A stretch of 64,000 nucleotides of DNA from the NCBI GenBank assembly GCA_037576195.1, contig CM075101.1, forward strand, positions 3,596,001 through 3,660,000. Reading direction: 5' to 3'. Below, piece by piece: positions 1 to 13,163 of the stretch. Under the pieces are notes generated by a model, which did not search any database, was not told where the DNA came from, and saw nothing but the letters and a program-made list of their open reading frames with translations. The translations under genes were made by a program, and so were the position numbers. The DNA comes from Phytoseiulus persimilis. Taxonomy: Eukaryota; Arthropoda; Arachnida; Mesostigmata; Phytoseiidae. Positions within the stretch are counted from its first letter, which is position 1, and the number at the start of each line of letters is the position of its first letter.

Positions 1-701
1 AAACAAGTCGGGGCACAGGGTGACGCGAGCCGAGACGGAAACAAATTCATGTTTCCTGATCTCAGGAAGGAACAGACGAAGGAACGGGAGCGCGGGAGAG
101 AAGATCTAGACGAAATAAAGCGGAAAAATGAAACATTGACAACGTGTGCGCCTTCACGGGACATTGTGCTTGTCAGCTGCCACAGCGAGATCTCTTCGCT
201 GGCCGGGCTAGTTGCACCGAAGATGAGATGCGTGCGACGCATTCTGAGAAGGATTTACGGAATACGGCGCTCACAACACTAACAACAACAACGGAGCGAC
301 GTCGGCAGCCCGGTCCGTGCTTCTGCGAGGTGCTGATGTTATGTTTCTCGACGGCGTCGTTGGGTCGCAGATGGAATCTCCGGAGCGTTGTTGTCTCATC
401 AGAAAAACCCATTCATGGCGACGGATGTCTCGGTTACTGATGCTAATCTCTTCGTCACGCATTTGATGCTCGAATTTCTTCCTAGAGCTCCAGCATCGTT
501 GAAATTCAAGATGCCGCATTTGGCATATGTGAGCGTGCAAAGGTTCGCAGGCTCCGCTCGCATATGCGTATTGTTCGGGCCGAAATTCTTCCTTCTTCGC
601 TCGTCCGATTGGAAGCTTTCCATTCCTCCGTTTCCGAATGTTCCGCTTATCTTTCCCCGTCTATCCCATTCGAGTTGGATGTTCTCCGGGGAGATGGAAA
701 G

Positions 702-713
702 AAAAAAAAAAAA
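702..713. repeat. poly(A) tract, A12
   Basis: Twelve consecutive A in a purine-rich patch (GAGATGGAAAG then A12). No upstream retroposon body is recognised, so it is treated as a simple homopolymer. Confidence 0.9.
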
Positions 714-787
714 CGGGAGGAGAATGAATTCGGAAGAGAAGTCAATTTTTGCTGTGCTCAGTTTCATTCTCCCACTCGTTTTTCCAG

Positions 788-1051
788 CCTGATCACAAAA
801 ATGCAGCAGCATTTCCGAGAGAGCAACACAGAAAGAGAACGAGCGACGTGAAGAGAGCATGGGAAATAGAAGCCACCAGATCACAAAATCAATGTTATCT
901 CAACACTGGCTCGAACAGACCGACGCGCAGCGCACTATCGAGCAGCCAAGATGCGGCACCGAGTCTCATTTCCCCAATCGCCCGCATGCACGAGCGGGCA
1001 GAAACTTCCATCCGAGATCATCCTACGGAGGCACGAGAGATGGAAGCTTAG
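788..1051 (+). CDS. Candidate terminal exon, unknown protein
   Basis: The acceptor TCTCCCACTCGTTTTTCCAG is one of the best in the window. It is followed by 87 open codons and a TAG at 1049-1051. The peptide starts PDHKNAAAFPREQHRKRTSD and is rich in Arg, Ser and Glu. There is no nearby poly(A) signal, so a terminal exon is only one reading. A second frame across the same acceptor stops after about 20 codons. Confidence 0.18.
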   Translation, partial: PDHKNAAAFPREQHRKRTSDVKRAWEIEATRSQNQCYLNTGSNRPTRSALSSSQDAAPSLISPIARMHERAETSIRDHPTEAREMEA

Positions 1052-3445
1052 TTTGACGAAGAAGAAAACGTTGCGATCAAAGAGTGCGTGAAGCAGAGCA
1101 AGCGATCAGTTCCATGTTCCGTCACAGCCACCTCGACAATCCAACACGGAACGTCAACCTCGAGTTCGATTCTTCACGTACAAAGAGCTTGAGCTTCCGG
1201 AGGGGAACAGAAGACTTCCGCGGAGGTACTACGCCATCTAGGAGGTCGACCAAGACGGCCCCAATGCGCGGTTTCGGATAACGCGAACGACGAACCGCGC
1301 CCCTAGGAAACGACCTACAGACTGAACGATCCTCCCAATTTCCATAGCTACCCTCGGTTCATGAATATAACCCGGGACTTGAGGCGTATAGAGTACTCGA
1401 GGTTGAAATTCAAATTTGTATCTTAGCCGGAGAGCGCCGGAGCGGAATCATTGCCTTCCTCCGCGATCAATAATTCTGATCAGAGAACTAACCTCCGTGT
1501 TTCGAGGGCTTTGGGACGATCGCGAGTTAAATATAAAGTTACGAACTGAGACGCCGGGAGAGCCGACCCGTTCTAGGTCACAAGTAATGGCGTTGGAGAG
1601 CGAATGCCCCGAGCGTTGTTGCGCATAAGGTATCAAGCCAGCTTTTCAATGAAACCCCAGTTCGAGTCACGTGCAGTATGTACGGAACAATTGTCACGTC
1701 CTCAAAACAGAACGAAACAGCGGAAGAATGGAACATCCGGGCGGGAGAGAAGGTACGCGAGCCGACACACAAGGGAAGTGGCCGAGCTCAAGACAGTAGT
1801 ACGCCATCCGATGCATGGCCCAGGTGACAGACTTCTTCACGACTCGACCAGTTGGCTGGTTTAGCCACGAATCACAAGGGCGGAGCTCAACTCGCGGCCG
1901 CCTCGGCCCTGAGTTACCCCGAAACTCGGTAATACAGACTGCCAGTGCTCGGACTGGTTGATGTGACATTGGTCATTTATGTATAACTCGATTCCCAGTA
2001 GTCAAAATTCCAAACTCTGCCCGTTTGAATGCCAAGGGCTCCCGTAGGAGAGCCAGCGTTGAGCAACTTCCGATCCCTGATTCGGAGGCGAGCCCTTAAC
2101 AGAAATGTTCTGAAAAGACTGAAGGCATCAACGGCGGGCGAGTCGGGAGCACGAGCTCCGGCGGCGTACTTCAGGCCGCCCCGCTTGGCAATCTTTCGTT
2201 CAACGGCTCTCCTGGATGAGCCTGTTCGAGCATTGTCATTTATTTCGCATGCTGCGAGAACTCGAATCGATTCCGAGTGAATTCATCCCGCTCGGAATTC
2301 CCCCTCCCTTCGTGTCGGAATGACGATGGTCCGGGCCGCGTCGTTCAGATCTTTGTTCAGGGGCTCAGCGTCGGCAAAGTTGTTGCTGCTCGGCAGATAT
2401 TGCTTACGGACATCGAGACAACGATAGCTCTGTGAGTTGTGGGCAAATAGCAGTCGGCGACGCAGCCGGAAATTCGAAGGAGGAACGGATGTTGAAATGC
2501 CAAATTGAACGCTCGTGTGCAGCTACTGAGCTGTGTATATGTTCATGTCTATTCGTTCATTGCTCGGCTCTAGCCTGGTCGCTCAAGCAATGAGGTTATT
2601 TTGGGGCAGATCGCTGCATTCTAATTTCCCTAATGCAAGTCCCCAACGAGCCTCAGCAAAAAACGAAGTAATCTTTGGACTGAGAAAGTCTACCGCACCT
2701 CCTTGATCTGGATTTCGATCGCAACGAATCGTACCGGGAATTTCCGACGATGCTGGATCTCATTCGTGCTCCAGATCCGGTTACAATTTACACTCACCCT
2801 CAGGTAACCACTCCTCCGCAGTTTCTAAAAGAAGACGGCATTCTCGGAGTTATCGTACTTGAGTTCGCCCCCTCGCAGCAAAATTTCTAGCTAGCGTCAC
2901 AATCGAATGACGACGATAAAAAAGTCAGAGGATTTTCAGTGAAATGAAACCCATCTGGTCGGAAGTCCCCGGACGAATTATTATTCGCGAAGCGATCTGC
3001 GACCCGAGATCACATGACACAACGCACGTTTACCCCACTGGCATCTCGGAATAGAATGATTCAAAGTACTCCACCAACATTCCGTCCTCAAACTCTGGCG
3101 TCATGTCATTCGAGGACGATACAAAAACCTGTAATCAGGACCAGTCTACCTTGCTGACCTCGGATCCCCCATAGAGGTGATACCCTCCACGGGGTTGGCC
3201 GCGGAGCAAACGAGCACAGGGTTCGTCGACGTTACGGTGAAGCGCTCCTCTTCCAAGTGGAGGCTCATCAAACGAGCAGCCTGCTCATCTCTGGGGAAGA
3301 TCCCGCGGATTCAAATCACATCGCCTTCTTAGACAGGACGCTCATCATGTCCTGGTGTACGCGGCCCATACGATGGTGGCTTCGATTTTCAATTTCGATG
3401 ATAGAGGATTCTAATTTTAACTCGTCTGGGTCAGAGACGTGAATC
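1052..3445. other. No gene recognised
   Basis: Open frames here are all under about 95 codons and unremarkable. 2281-3256 has no frame of 60 codons. Apart from the weak splice motif at 2803 I see no repeats or RNA genes. Confidence 0.6.
2780..2809 (+). promoter_or_regulatory. Weaker juxtaposed splice motif
   Basis: ACACTCACCCTCAG is directly followed by GTAACC (junction 2803/2804). The acceptor half is fair, while the donor half departs from consensus at +5. Listed as a weaker parallel to the site at 23583. Confidence 0.15.
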
Positions 3446-3493
3446 GTGGCTGAGCGCGTATCTCTGTCGGCAACTCGGTTTGCTGCTCCCCAG

Positions 3494-3940
3494 GTTGCCG
3501 AAAACACATCAGTTCAACAACGAGGACAAACACGGCGGTCCGGTGGCGCTGGTGAGGCCAACGACAACAGCCCCACCAGTTGCACTGATGTCCACAGGAC
3601 GGAGGGGGAGAACGTAACCCGAGCACCGTCGACTAATGACTTGGTATTTGTCATTTTTAGTGAAGAACGCTCATCTTACTCGACGTTGTTCCACGCAAAC
3701 GAGCAAGCGACGAACGAACTCTCAAACGTGCCGAAACATCCTCCCACCTCGTCGGACAGGCAATCCCACGAGCTCTCTCGCATTCGGGTGAAATGCGGCC
3801 AAGCCTTCCTAGAGCTCGAGAGACGCATTCCGTTGATTACAACAACGGCGGGGGCGAAAGCGGCGTCGACAACGTCGCTGATGGAACAGAATACTCAGCA
3901 ACGGCGACGGAGAGGAGCTGCTGAATACGAGTCTGAATAA
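3494..3940 (+). CDS. Candidate exon(s), unknown protein
   Basis: A strong acceptor (GTTTGCTGCTCCCCAG) precedes 148 open codons ending at the TAA at 3938-3940. The same frame is open back to 3446. The peptide includes STNDLVFVIFSEERSSYSTL and a later RVKCGQAFLELERRIPLI, with a basic stretch (QRRRRG) near the end. Two more splice-like motifs lie inside: the donor CTG|GTGAGG at 3551 and the acceptor TTTGTCATTTTTAG at 3660. The true exon could therefore be either part. No domain is recognised, and a frame of this length is not rare in this window. Confidence 0.2.
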   Translation, partial: VAENTSVQQRGQTRRSGGAGEANDNSPTSCTDVHRTEGENVTRAPSTNDLVFVIFSEERSSYSTLFHANEQATNELSNVPKHPPTSSDRQSHELSRIRVKCGQAFLELERRIPLITTTAGAKAASTTSLMEQNTQQRRRRGAAEYESE

Positions 3941-6900
3941 TTTCTCAAATGGAGGAAGAGAGAATGGCTCGCGACCATGAAGTGCTAGCGTATCAGACGC
4001 GGGCAATCAAACTGAAACCCGATCGATGTAGCAGGAGCAACCGAGCTGTCACCCGCCTAAACTTCGCACCGCACGCACATCGCCTCATTTTGAAGTTCAG
4101 TATTTTCAACCGAATCGCTTCCAATGAGCGAATACGTGGGGTTCGTCAGTGGGCCGCCATTGACTGTTCCATCCGCGGTGTTTCGTCTGTTGCCTATGGC
4201 GATCGTTCGCTAGTGCTGATAACGGTTCGGAACTGAGATATGCGTTAATTATACCCTGAAGTTCTACTCGAAGCCCATTTCATGTGTCGAGAACGTCTTT
4301 TAATCTGAATAGAATATATATACACTCTTAGCAAGGTCAAGTCACACACTGCTAAATCCGATAAGGAAAGCTTAACGGGTCGAGACCCGACTTCGTACAC
4401 GACGAGAAGCCCGACTCGGAGCAACGAAGTCGTTTTTATTCCTGAGAGCTGATTCAAGAAGGGACAGGCTGACCTACTACCAGAGTGACTACCTGTCTTT
4501 TCGAGTAGCGGGCACGCTTTGCTGGCGATGAGGGTGAATCGTTCCCAGGAGATGAGCTTGAACAGGAAATGTGTTCGATTTTGTATTCAGCATGGAAATC
4601 TTTCTGTTCAGTGACATCGTTCATCACCGTTATGTCAATATTGATGGGCAGGGCTTTCCTCCTCACTTCAGTCTATCATCGGCGATTGGGTGGAATCGCA
4701 GTGCACTCCGTTCTCGAGGTTTTTCCGCCGAGCTTCGTCCTCTGCTTTTGAACAAAAGAAGAAACGGAATAGAACCGCGGCCCTTTCCCGTGAATAGGCT
4801 GAGGAGTGAGCGGGAACCTAGGATAAAGCGAGATCTAGATGAAGCGGACGCAAGATTGCCGCGACTAGCAGCGCTTCAGTGTTAGGAGGGCCTGTGTCTC
4901 GGGATCTGCTACCCACGAATAGAAAACAAAAAAGTTGTGATGTTTTCCACTCGACGGCCACTCCATCATCGGCGCGGCGATTCCGATCAAAGACATCCAG
5001 CATCAGGCAGCCTGCACCGGCGCAAGCTCGCAGTTACTGCGGTCGTGTAGTCCGTGATGAAAATGGATGATTGCACAACTTCGTTCTCAGTGAAATCATG
5101 TGAGACACAAGCATGCGCTGCATTCAGCTGGGACTCAGATCAGAGCTTTAGGGGATCCCACGATGTGTGCGAGAACTCTTCCAACAGGATAAATCTAGTT
5201 CTCCCAAGGGCCGTAACTCGGGCACTGCTTCGCCCAGGATGGGCCGAGCGACTCTCTCATTCAACATCCCCAATCATCTCGAGAGGACCTCTCGGCTTGA
5301 GAAGCTGTTTGACAGCCAATCAGGTCGATGTTGGTCAGATCGGGATGCTGACGGGATTCCGCGTTTCAGATGTAGTGTGGGGCCAATAGGAATTCAGAGC
5401 GACTAATTGTCTCGATAACCCAATGGCCGATGCTCAACGCAAGGGATATCGCGGGTTCGGGTCGCGGAGAGGGCTGGGATCGACCCGTCAAATGAATAAC
5501 TGTGATCATATGACATAGGTGAGCGCTAGTGAGGAAACTTCGAGGTTCTGAATCCTGGGCAGCGGGCGCGCTCGAGGCTTGTATCCCCCCCCCCCCCCCC
5601 GCCAAGATTTGAGGTTCTTCATGAGATGGATGAATATTAATGGCATGCTCACTCACCATCTTTCGGGGATATTTCACAGAGGTGGAGAACGCTCCCAGCA
5701 TAATTGTCCGGAACCGATCTATTGGAGGGTATTCCGCAGACAAAGATGGGTCGTGGAGATCGTGGAGCCCAGGAGATGAAAGCTGAAGTTCTCGGTAGAG
5801 GAGAAGGCGGAAGTGTGAAATCGGCCTCTCTGAATCAGGTTTCACTTCATTCGTGCCGGCTGAACGTGACCACGAGCACGCGGTCGTCATATGCCCGGTC
5901 TCGTCTGCCGTAGAAGAAAAACTGTTTGGTAAGCTACTGGCCAGCCCACGCCGTAACCGAGCGAGAATATCGTTGGCTCTGCTTCACTGTGGATAGGAGA
6001 AGAGAGGGCGGTGGCCGACGGAGGGGCGCAAGTGGGCATAAGACGGGCGTTAGTCTTAGGTTCTCTCCTCTTGCCGTAATAGACTACTTATGGTAATTCC
6101 ACATTCGCTCGGTGCTCCTCCGGATCTCCCCCTCCGGCTAGTCCATTTCCATGAACGAACGAAGCGAGAAGAGAAAGAATGCTATCCTTAAGCAGCGACC
6201 GAGTGAACCCATCCATACAGAGTGCTGGTGGAACGAACTCTCCATTCTATGGATTGACCGTCCCGATTGTCGTCGTCATTAGTCCTTCGGCCGACATCTC
6301 ACGTCTTGCTCCTCATCGTAATTTGATTGTATGTGAATTAGCGTTTCGGGAGAATACCCTTCAGCAGGCTGGAACGCGGCGACGCTACGAAATGTTGTGG
6401 CAAGAGTATCGCAACCGATGACTCTGTCGAAGCCAATGATGCACTCGACGGTCAATTTGTGTCGGAGAACTCTCTTAATCGGCTCACTCCATCGATAGCC
6501 TGTCGACAGCTGTTAACCAGGGAGTGACGGTCCGCCGAATTAGCGTTCGAGGGCGACCTCCTCACACCGACGACTCGCGTTCGCCCTTTCCTGTGACGAT
6601 GACAGACATCCTCGTCAGCGGTGGGATTACCTCCCAAAATATTGATTCGGAGAGCGAACAAGCTCCCGTTGCTCCCAAAATAACTTCGACCCATGTGCAC
6701 AAAGCTTTCCAACTCCGATCCGGAAAACTCTCGCGTCAGATAACGTGGAAAAGATTCCCGAGATGACCTCAGGCTCCTGATACGTCAGGCGTGGGAGTCG
6801 AAGTGTTGATTCTCCGATGCCTGGAAGCGTTCCGAGGGAGAAAGACCAACATGCCGAGTATGAACGCGGCGTCTCCAAGATTCTGAGTCTCCGTTTGGAA

Positions 6901-9900
6901 AGTTTTCCTTCGAGGTCTAAAGGCGGGAGAAGCGCGCCTGGACGTGGTTAGCGTAGGGAGGGGAGAATGCTTCACCGGCAGGCAACGAGCTCGCTGGGAA
7001 CGCGCGGGCGGTTAGGGTGAGGAAATAAGAGAGCGAGGAACATCCCTCGGGAGGACAAGCAAGGAGGAAAGCGCGCGAAGGCCTCTTCTGAAGCAAGTTC
7101 TCGATCTGAATACCAATTTGCATAAACTCGCCATTACGAGGCCGGCACGGTTCCTCCTTACGGTCGATTGCTGTACGGTAGGCGCGCGCACTTTGTTCTT
7201 TTCCTTGTTCACTTTGCTCTTTCGGGACGTTGTACAGACTTACGAGCGGGCCAGCCTGTCCATCCGAACATGCAGACAACGCTGCGGCGTCCATTCGACG
7301 ACCGTTGCACCGCTCCAACAGTCCGTTCGCGCGTACGGAGCGGGGGGACGATTCGTGATTCCATGAAGAGCCCCCTCCGTCGGCGGACATGGCGTTGAAG
7401 TGATAGATAGTGAATGCAAGTGACTGCTAGAGGCGGTATCGCGCACTCGCTCACTGCAACTCGAGCGAAAGAAGAGTCGCCTCTCGCACCGTGAGTGGTA
7501 GCACACTGCTGTCAACCGAACAGTGGGAGCGGAACTTTGTGTCGGCCCACCTCATGGGAACAGTTGAACCCGCGGACGCAAACAACGCACTGTTGCTCTC
7601 GCAACATTCGGATGGCGCCCTCTCCGAGCTGTCACGTCCCCGAACAACGCGGCTCCGCGTTCGTCTCACAAGGATCGCTCCAATGAAAAAAATGTTAATT
7701 CCGATTCCATGCCAACTCGGGTTGTAAAGCGCGTTCCGCCAGACCTCCCGAACACTCCGCATGCCTCTCTTGAGAGTCGGCTCCACGCTCCCGGATGGGC
7801 CTCTCTGCCGGCTCGGCTGCTGCATCTTATCCCTTCAAGAAGTGCGCGCCTTCATTCGATTCCTCTCATTCAGTTTGCCAATCGAGTTCAGCCATTCAAG
7901 TGTTTCAGCGGAGCAGCTTATGCGGTTTCGAGCCGGTCGTAGACGTTACTGTATCGCATTCGAAGTCCGTTCGGTCTGCGAGCCCAGAGAATGGGCCAGC
8001 CATCCAGCGAGCGAGCCATCCAGCGTGAAATTGGGCGATTCCGAGCGCTTCGAGAGAGATACGACGACGGCGGCGGCGGCGACGAGAGAGAATTTTGAGC
8101 AAATAGCGGGTTGAACGCCCCGCCATCAGTGGACCGGGCATTCCTTGGTTAGTTGCTTGTTTCTTGTTCTCTACGAAGAGAAGAAGACCATCGCCAACCC
8201 GCGCTCTAATAACAGTTATGATAACTTGGAAATGGTGTCATGAAGGACACTCTCGGCCAGCCGACATCGCGAAGGCGTTCGAAGCTCGGGCTCGCACAAC
8301 GACTTATGGAAACAAAACAACGACGAACGAAACAAATAGTTATGAGAGCCCCTGAGCACGGGTCGGTGGATCCGCTCGTAACTTAAACCACATGCGACAG
8401 ATCCAACTCTTCTGCTCCGTCTGCTCTGAGAGCGTCAACTTCTCCGGGAACTTCCCCTGGAGTCCCCAGGGGCCCTCTCTGTGTGCCACGCGCTGGAACC
8501 ACGACGAAGAGGTGGAACGTTTGGATCGGCGCGAAAATGAAAATTTAACAAAATGACCCAAGCGGGTGTGCCGGAGTTCCATCAGCCGATGCCGTGTGCG
8601 CGTATGAGTGACCAGGAGCGTGTGTTTCTTTTTCTGTTCCTCTTCTTCCACAAGAAGTAATCCATCCTTTTTAGAGCTCACCACACACTCCGAGTGGGGT
8701 GAGCCGGAGTTGGGCATGCTTGCCGCTCGAAGTTGGGGTTGCGAGAGCCTCCAACCGCAAACTCCAGCTTGTTAGCGGTAAGAAAGTGATGCGAAGCAAG
8801 GGAAGAACGTCGAGAAGAAAAGCGAAACGAAGTGAGAGGGCCTCGGTTCTCCTCAGCCGTATTCGGAAGCGGCTCAGAGCTTCCTTCGTTTTGCTTTCAT
8901 CCGTCTGCCTGTCTGTCCGTCCGCCCGCTTCTCCCCGAATCCTCCGGTGTTCCGTTTCGTCTCCGGTGGCCACAACTGCCACCGCCGAAGGCGACTGGGG
9001 AGAAGAGGACCACCTCCAATAGTCTCGCTTTATCTACTGACTTCGTCTGTCGCTTTACCTGGAAAGCGCTCTCCGTGGGTGTATTCGTGCGTAAACATGA
9101 ATTGGCAACGATTCCCTCGAAAGATTTTAGATGAATCGAGCGATTCGGCTGTCACACGACGGCTGCCCTAGGGTATTCGATCTCCTCCAACATCCTAGAA
9201 CTCTAGAAGCGATACCGAGTTGACGAGGTCCTGCCCGGAGCCGTAGGAACTCATTCTGGGCTTACTCGTGATTGAAACCGATTGCGATGGTAGAGTAGGC
9301 TTCCGAGAAATCGAGATAATCTGGCTTTATCGCAAACATCGCATCTCCAATGCCTTCTCGCGAGCGGTCAGTTGACTTGATTAGTCTGCCGATCAACTGC
9401 GCAACCGGGGTTTGCAATGGGAAAGCGACGCCTAGCAAGAAGGTGGACGTCTTCGCAGACCGGCTCTTCTTCAAAAAGGGTTATTATAGAGAAGAGGAAA
9501 TAATAGAAAGGAGACAGCTTGTGAGGACTGGTCCGCTGGCAGGGGACTCGCCGCTCTCATTGGAAAGCGCCTTACGTGATCCTCCCAGACTCACTAACTA
9601 CTTCTCTCTGTGCGTACTTCGTTGGCGGCACCCAGAGACGACAGCAGCGTGGGAGCTGTTTGAGTTTCACGCCTTTTGCCGAGCCTGGCGCGGGATCGGC
9701 AAATCGTAAGGCATGCGTGGAAATGTGGAATTCAGCGTCGCCAAAGCTCTTAATGAGAAGAGTAACAGCATACTTCAGCTGGATGTAGAGATAGACCATC
9801 GCCACCCCTGAAACTGGCGTGACTCTTACAAGACCCACGCTGTGCTGGGCTTGCCAAATTGTTCCGTCTTCGTTTGACTGTGTTCAAAATCAACCGAACG

Positions 9901-12052
9901 GAGACAGCGGCGAAACCCTCGAGAATGTAAATGGCGGGAGCTCATGTTCAGAGTAGCACAGAGGCCTCCGGCGAAAAACTTAACGAGCCAGAGCTTCCTT
10001 TCCGAGTTTATTCCCGGAAGACTTCGCCCTTGTAACTGTCCGCGCGGTGTATCTGTATATCTTCAACCCGGGGTCCTCCGCCAGGGATCAGAGGTCTGGA
10101 GTCTGGACAAGTGAGCGCTCCATGATTTCTTGATGGAAATCCCAAAATCATCAGGGCTCGGGGAGGATCGAACTCTTCATCTTGATCGACGTTATCGTCA
10201 CCCTTCGTCGGAGGGGTTCTCCCTCCCCCTGTCCTTAGGCTCGCACGGAGCTGAACGAATAGGGAGACGATGATGCGGTTCAGGCCCAGGAGTTTCCGTA
10301 GCCGCCTGTCCTGAGATGGGTGAAAGGAGAGATGATGTCCGGGGCTCAATCCCACACTCAACTGCTCCTTTCTGTGGCCCTCGCGCTCAGTGCATGATTG
10401 TGTCGGAACTTTGCAAGTGTCAACCGAGCCAGAATCGGGGCGCGTGAGTCGATCTCGTTCCTCCAAGCTCCCGAAACTCATTCCATTCATTTGACTCTTT
10501 CCGAAATAGTTCGCCAGGGTTGGCTACGGCTCCTCGGTTCCCAGGATTCGCCAGGATCCAAGGAACAAAAGGATTTTGATGGGGCGTCTGAGCCGCTAGT
10601 CGGATTGACTGCTGGCAGGATGATTCCCTCCAAATGTCAAGTTTAGGTGACAGCTTTGGGCTTCAACAATCTCTTCCAATCCGAGGATCATCATCGTTCG
10701 GCGCAGGGAAAGACGAAAAGGAAGTCTTCGGCTCTCCTGGCACTGGCGAAGAAGAACTATCTCCGAAATAGATATCGTTCGACTGTATGAAGACGACATC
10801 GTCAGCCGATCTCCGACCGGAGTCGCCCCAAAGGGACTCGAGAATACAAGTCGGTTGTCTTCCCGACCTCTTTGATGTTTCTGCCGCTGCTGCCGAAAAA
10901 TGAACTGGGAGCTCAAAGCTCCAATCCTTCACATTTCATTCGAGATCGACCTCATTTTTCTGCAACGGGGACAGGGAGGGTAGTCGAAGGGCGATCCAGC
11001 GACGGAGAGATTGAAATTTGGAGGAAAGGAGATAGAAGGACTGTATGACCAACCGCCCGGACTAGACGAGGAACGAGGCGACAAACGTCCTCTGCTCGGA
11101 CCCCCGGAAGATCCAGAGTCCTCATTCCGAGAGGGAAAGGTTTTGGGCGAGGTCGACGCATCAGAGTAAGAGTGGAAGTCTGTGTATCGGGAACATAGAC
11201 TTCCAGACTTCGGCCCATGGAAACACGTCCCACCTCGAATGCTCAACAGCGGCTGATAATACGCCGGGAGGGCTAGTTTCGCCGTTCCCGGTAAATTCCT
11301 TATAAGGGAAGCCGAAAAATCCTGGAGGTCGGGGAGGAATCCAACGCGGTTCTTCAAGGTGCTCACATCATCAGCACACACGATCTTGTTGCGGACGGGC
11401 GTGCCGGCTCTTCATTTCATTACAGTGCCAACGACTCCGTAACGTCATCAGTACATGGGTTGCAGAATGAGTTCCATCGCTCGTGCCCTTCACGTTCTGA
11501 GGCCGCGACGACACCAGAGTATCGTTAGCTCCAGACGCTGGAGCCGGGCTTGGGTGAACATGCGAAGATGTTCACGAAGGAACCCACCAGCGATCATTCA
11601 ACCCCCTGTTGCCGCGGCTTGCTTGTCCTCGAGACGTAGCCAGAGTCCTCGACGGTGGCTTCAATATTTCCTCGCGCGCACTCGTTTTGCAATCACACAG
11701 GAGCTCGGGGCGCAACAAACGAAGCCTTCATCTCAACGAGGGAGCAAGCAGCGACGACAGTGGCAGCAGCAGCAATCGACACTTATTGAATTCAAATCGA
11801 CGATTACGCAGCAGAGTTTCTCACTCGATTGAGAAACGCAGCACTTGAGAGCATGGGAGAAAACGCGCGCAATGACAACAACAGCCGCCGTCGTTCCCTG
11901 CGATTTCAGTTTGCTTGATCAAATTCCTCCGACCATTGCTCCCTTGCCCCACCTGTGCGAAAGAGAGAGCTTTTCTAATTGCGAGTTTCTATCAATTCGG
12001 AACCAGGCCCGAATCTGTTGCGGAAGGAGAACTCGGGGATCGATGATGACAG
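3941..12052. other. No gene recognised
   Basis: Holds the C16 tract at 5585 and a short GGC-rich run near 8070-8085. Minus-strand frames at 10008-10490, 10663-10932 and 10929-11381 have mixed, protein-like composition. The last contains SPSISFPPNFNLSVAGSPFD, and an acceptor-like CCCTGTCCCCGTTGCAG lies within it near 10960. The frames do not join in phase, and no family is recognised. Confidence 0.55.
5585..5600. repeat. poly(C) tract, C16
   Basis: Sixteen consecutive C on the + strand (G16 on the other). One of at least nine such long G or C runs in this window. Confidence 0.95.
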
Positions 12053-12178
12053 ATTCCGTTCGAAGAAATTCCCGACAACCTTTGGCGGATGTTGAAGCAC
12101 TCGAGAGAGTTGTACTCATTCTTGGGAAAGGATTCATCGGCTCAGGATTCTGAAGAGGATCCGTCTCCCTGTCAGGAA
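12053..12178 (+). CDS. Candidate 126-nt internal exon
   Basis: A 42-codon frame, in phase 0 at both ends, lies between an AG acceptor (GATGATGACAG, with a poor pyrimidine tract) and the donor GAA|GTGAGT. The peptide begins IPFEEIPDNLWRMLKHSREL and ends in an acidic Ser/Asp/Glu-rich tail, SSAQDSEEDPSPCQE. The mix of a helical, hydrophobic segment and an acidic tail looks protein-like. The weak acceptor and lack of any recognised family keep confidence low. The minus strand is also open here (11919-12191). Confidence 0.2.
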
Positions 12179-13163
12179 GTGAGTCCTCCACTTCGGACGA
12201 TTTCGAGACGGTTCGTTCGTTCAGCCGTTTCTTCGTGGCGGGGAGCGTAGCGATGCGAGAGTTAGTCGATGCGAAACAATTTGACGGCGATCCTGTGTCC
12301 GACCGCGGGCAGCAAGGGTTGAAGCTCGCAAGAAGAACGTGTCAACTACACCCGGCTCAGCGCTTCTCGAGCCACAGGTGATATCGTTCCGGTCGAGCTC
12401 TGAATGCAAAGTCTGACCGATTGCCGTCGGTTTTCGGCTCCCTCCCGACATGGTCATCATCCGTTTCGCGGAGCCCTTCTAGGAGGCAGGCACTCGCTCG
12501 ACCGACCGCCTGCCGCCGTCCGCATTGAGCCAGTCAGTTTATTTATATGTGCATATATAAGGTATGTGGTCTGAGTGTGTCTCGGCCTGCTGAGTCGCGG
12601 CAGCCGCGAGTGACGACGCAGGCCATACAATATGTATTTGCGCATATCGTGCACTTAGATCGTACGGAGAAGGGGGGAGTCGAGCTAACAAAGTGTTCGT
12701 CTTCCCATTCACTCATTTGCTGAAGCGGGAGACTATGTTCTCACAAGGAACGACCGTCTGAATCGGGCCCGGCTGTAACTTCGTCAATGAGCTGTCCAAC
12801 ACTAAAGCGAGCCTTTCGGGACTCAAGAGGACGCTCAAGTGAATATTTCCGCTTCAATGGGAAGGTTGGGAGCATCTGGTTTCCCTTGGAATGCGCGGAA
12901 CAACATCTCGTGAGTCCTTCTGTCGCTCGACTCGACATCGGATCACTTAGGGCCGTCACGAAGCACGAGCTGCCGAATTCAGATATTTTGAGAGTCTTCA
13001 AGCGACTCGTCAACGTTGTGGTTACTCGCCGTTGAGCAATATTCCCATGCGATTGGCACTCCTCTCGCATGACAAGCGTGTCTCCTTTCAGTTCCGGGGT
13101 CCGCACCTTCTAGTGTGGTCGGCGGCTGGGTGGCCCTCGTGGTTGTCCTAACTGTCGACGTCG

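Noticed and set aside
10663-11413. Minus-strand open frames with protein-like composition, including SADDVVFIQSND, which recalls an RT YADD box
   Set aside because: No other reverse transcriptase motif lies at the right spacing and the two frames are out of phase. An in-frame TGA precedes the second frame, so the ADD match is most likely chance.
12554-12561. TATATAAG box-like sequence
   Set aside because: No initiator or supported gene start follows at the expected distance. AT-rich matches occur by chance.
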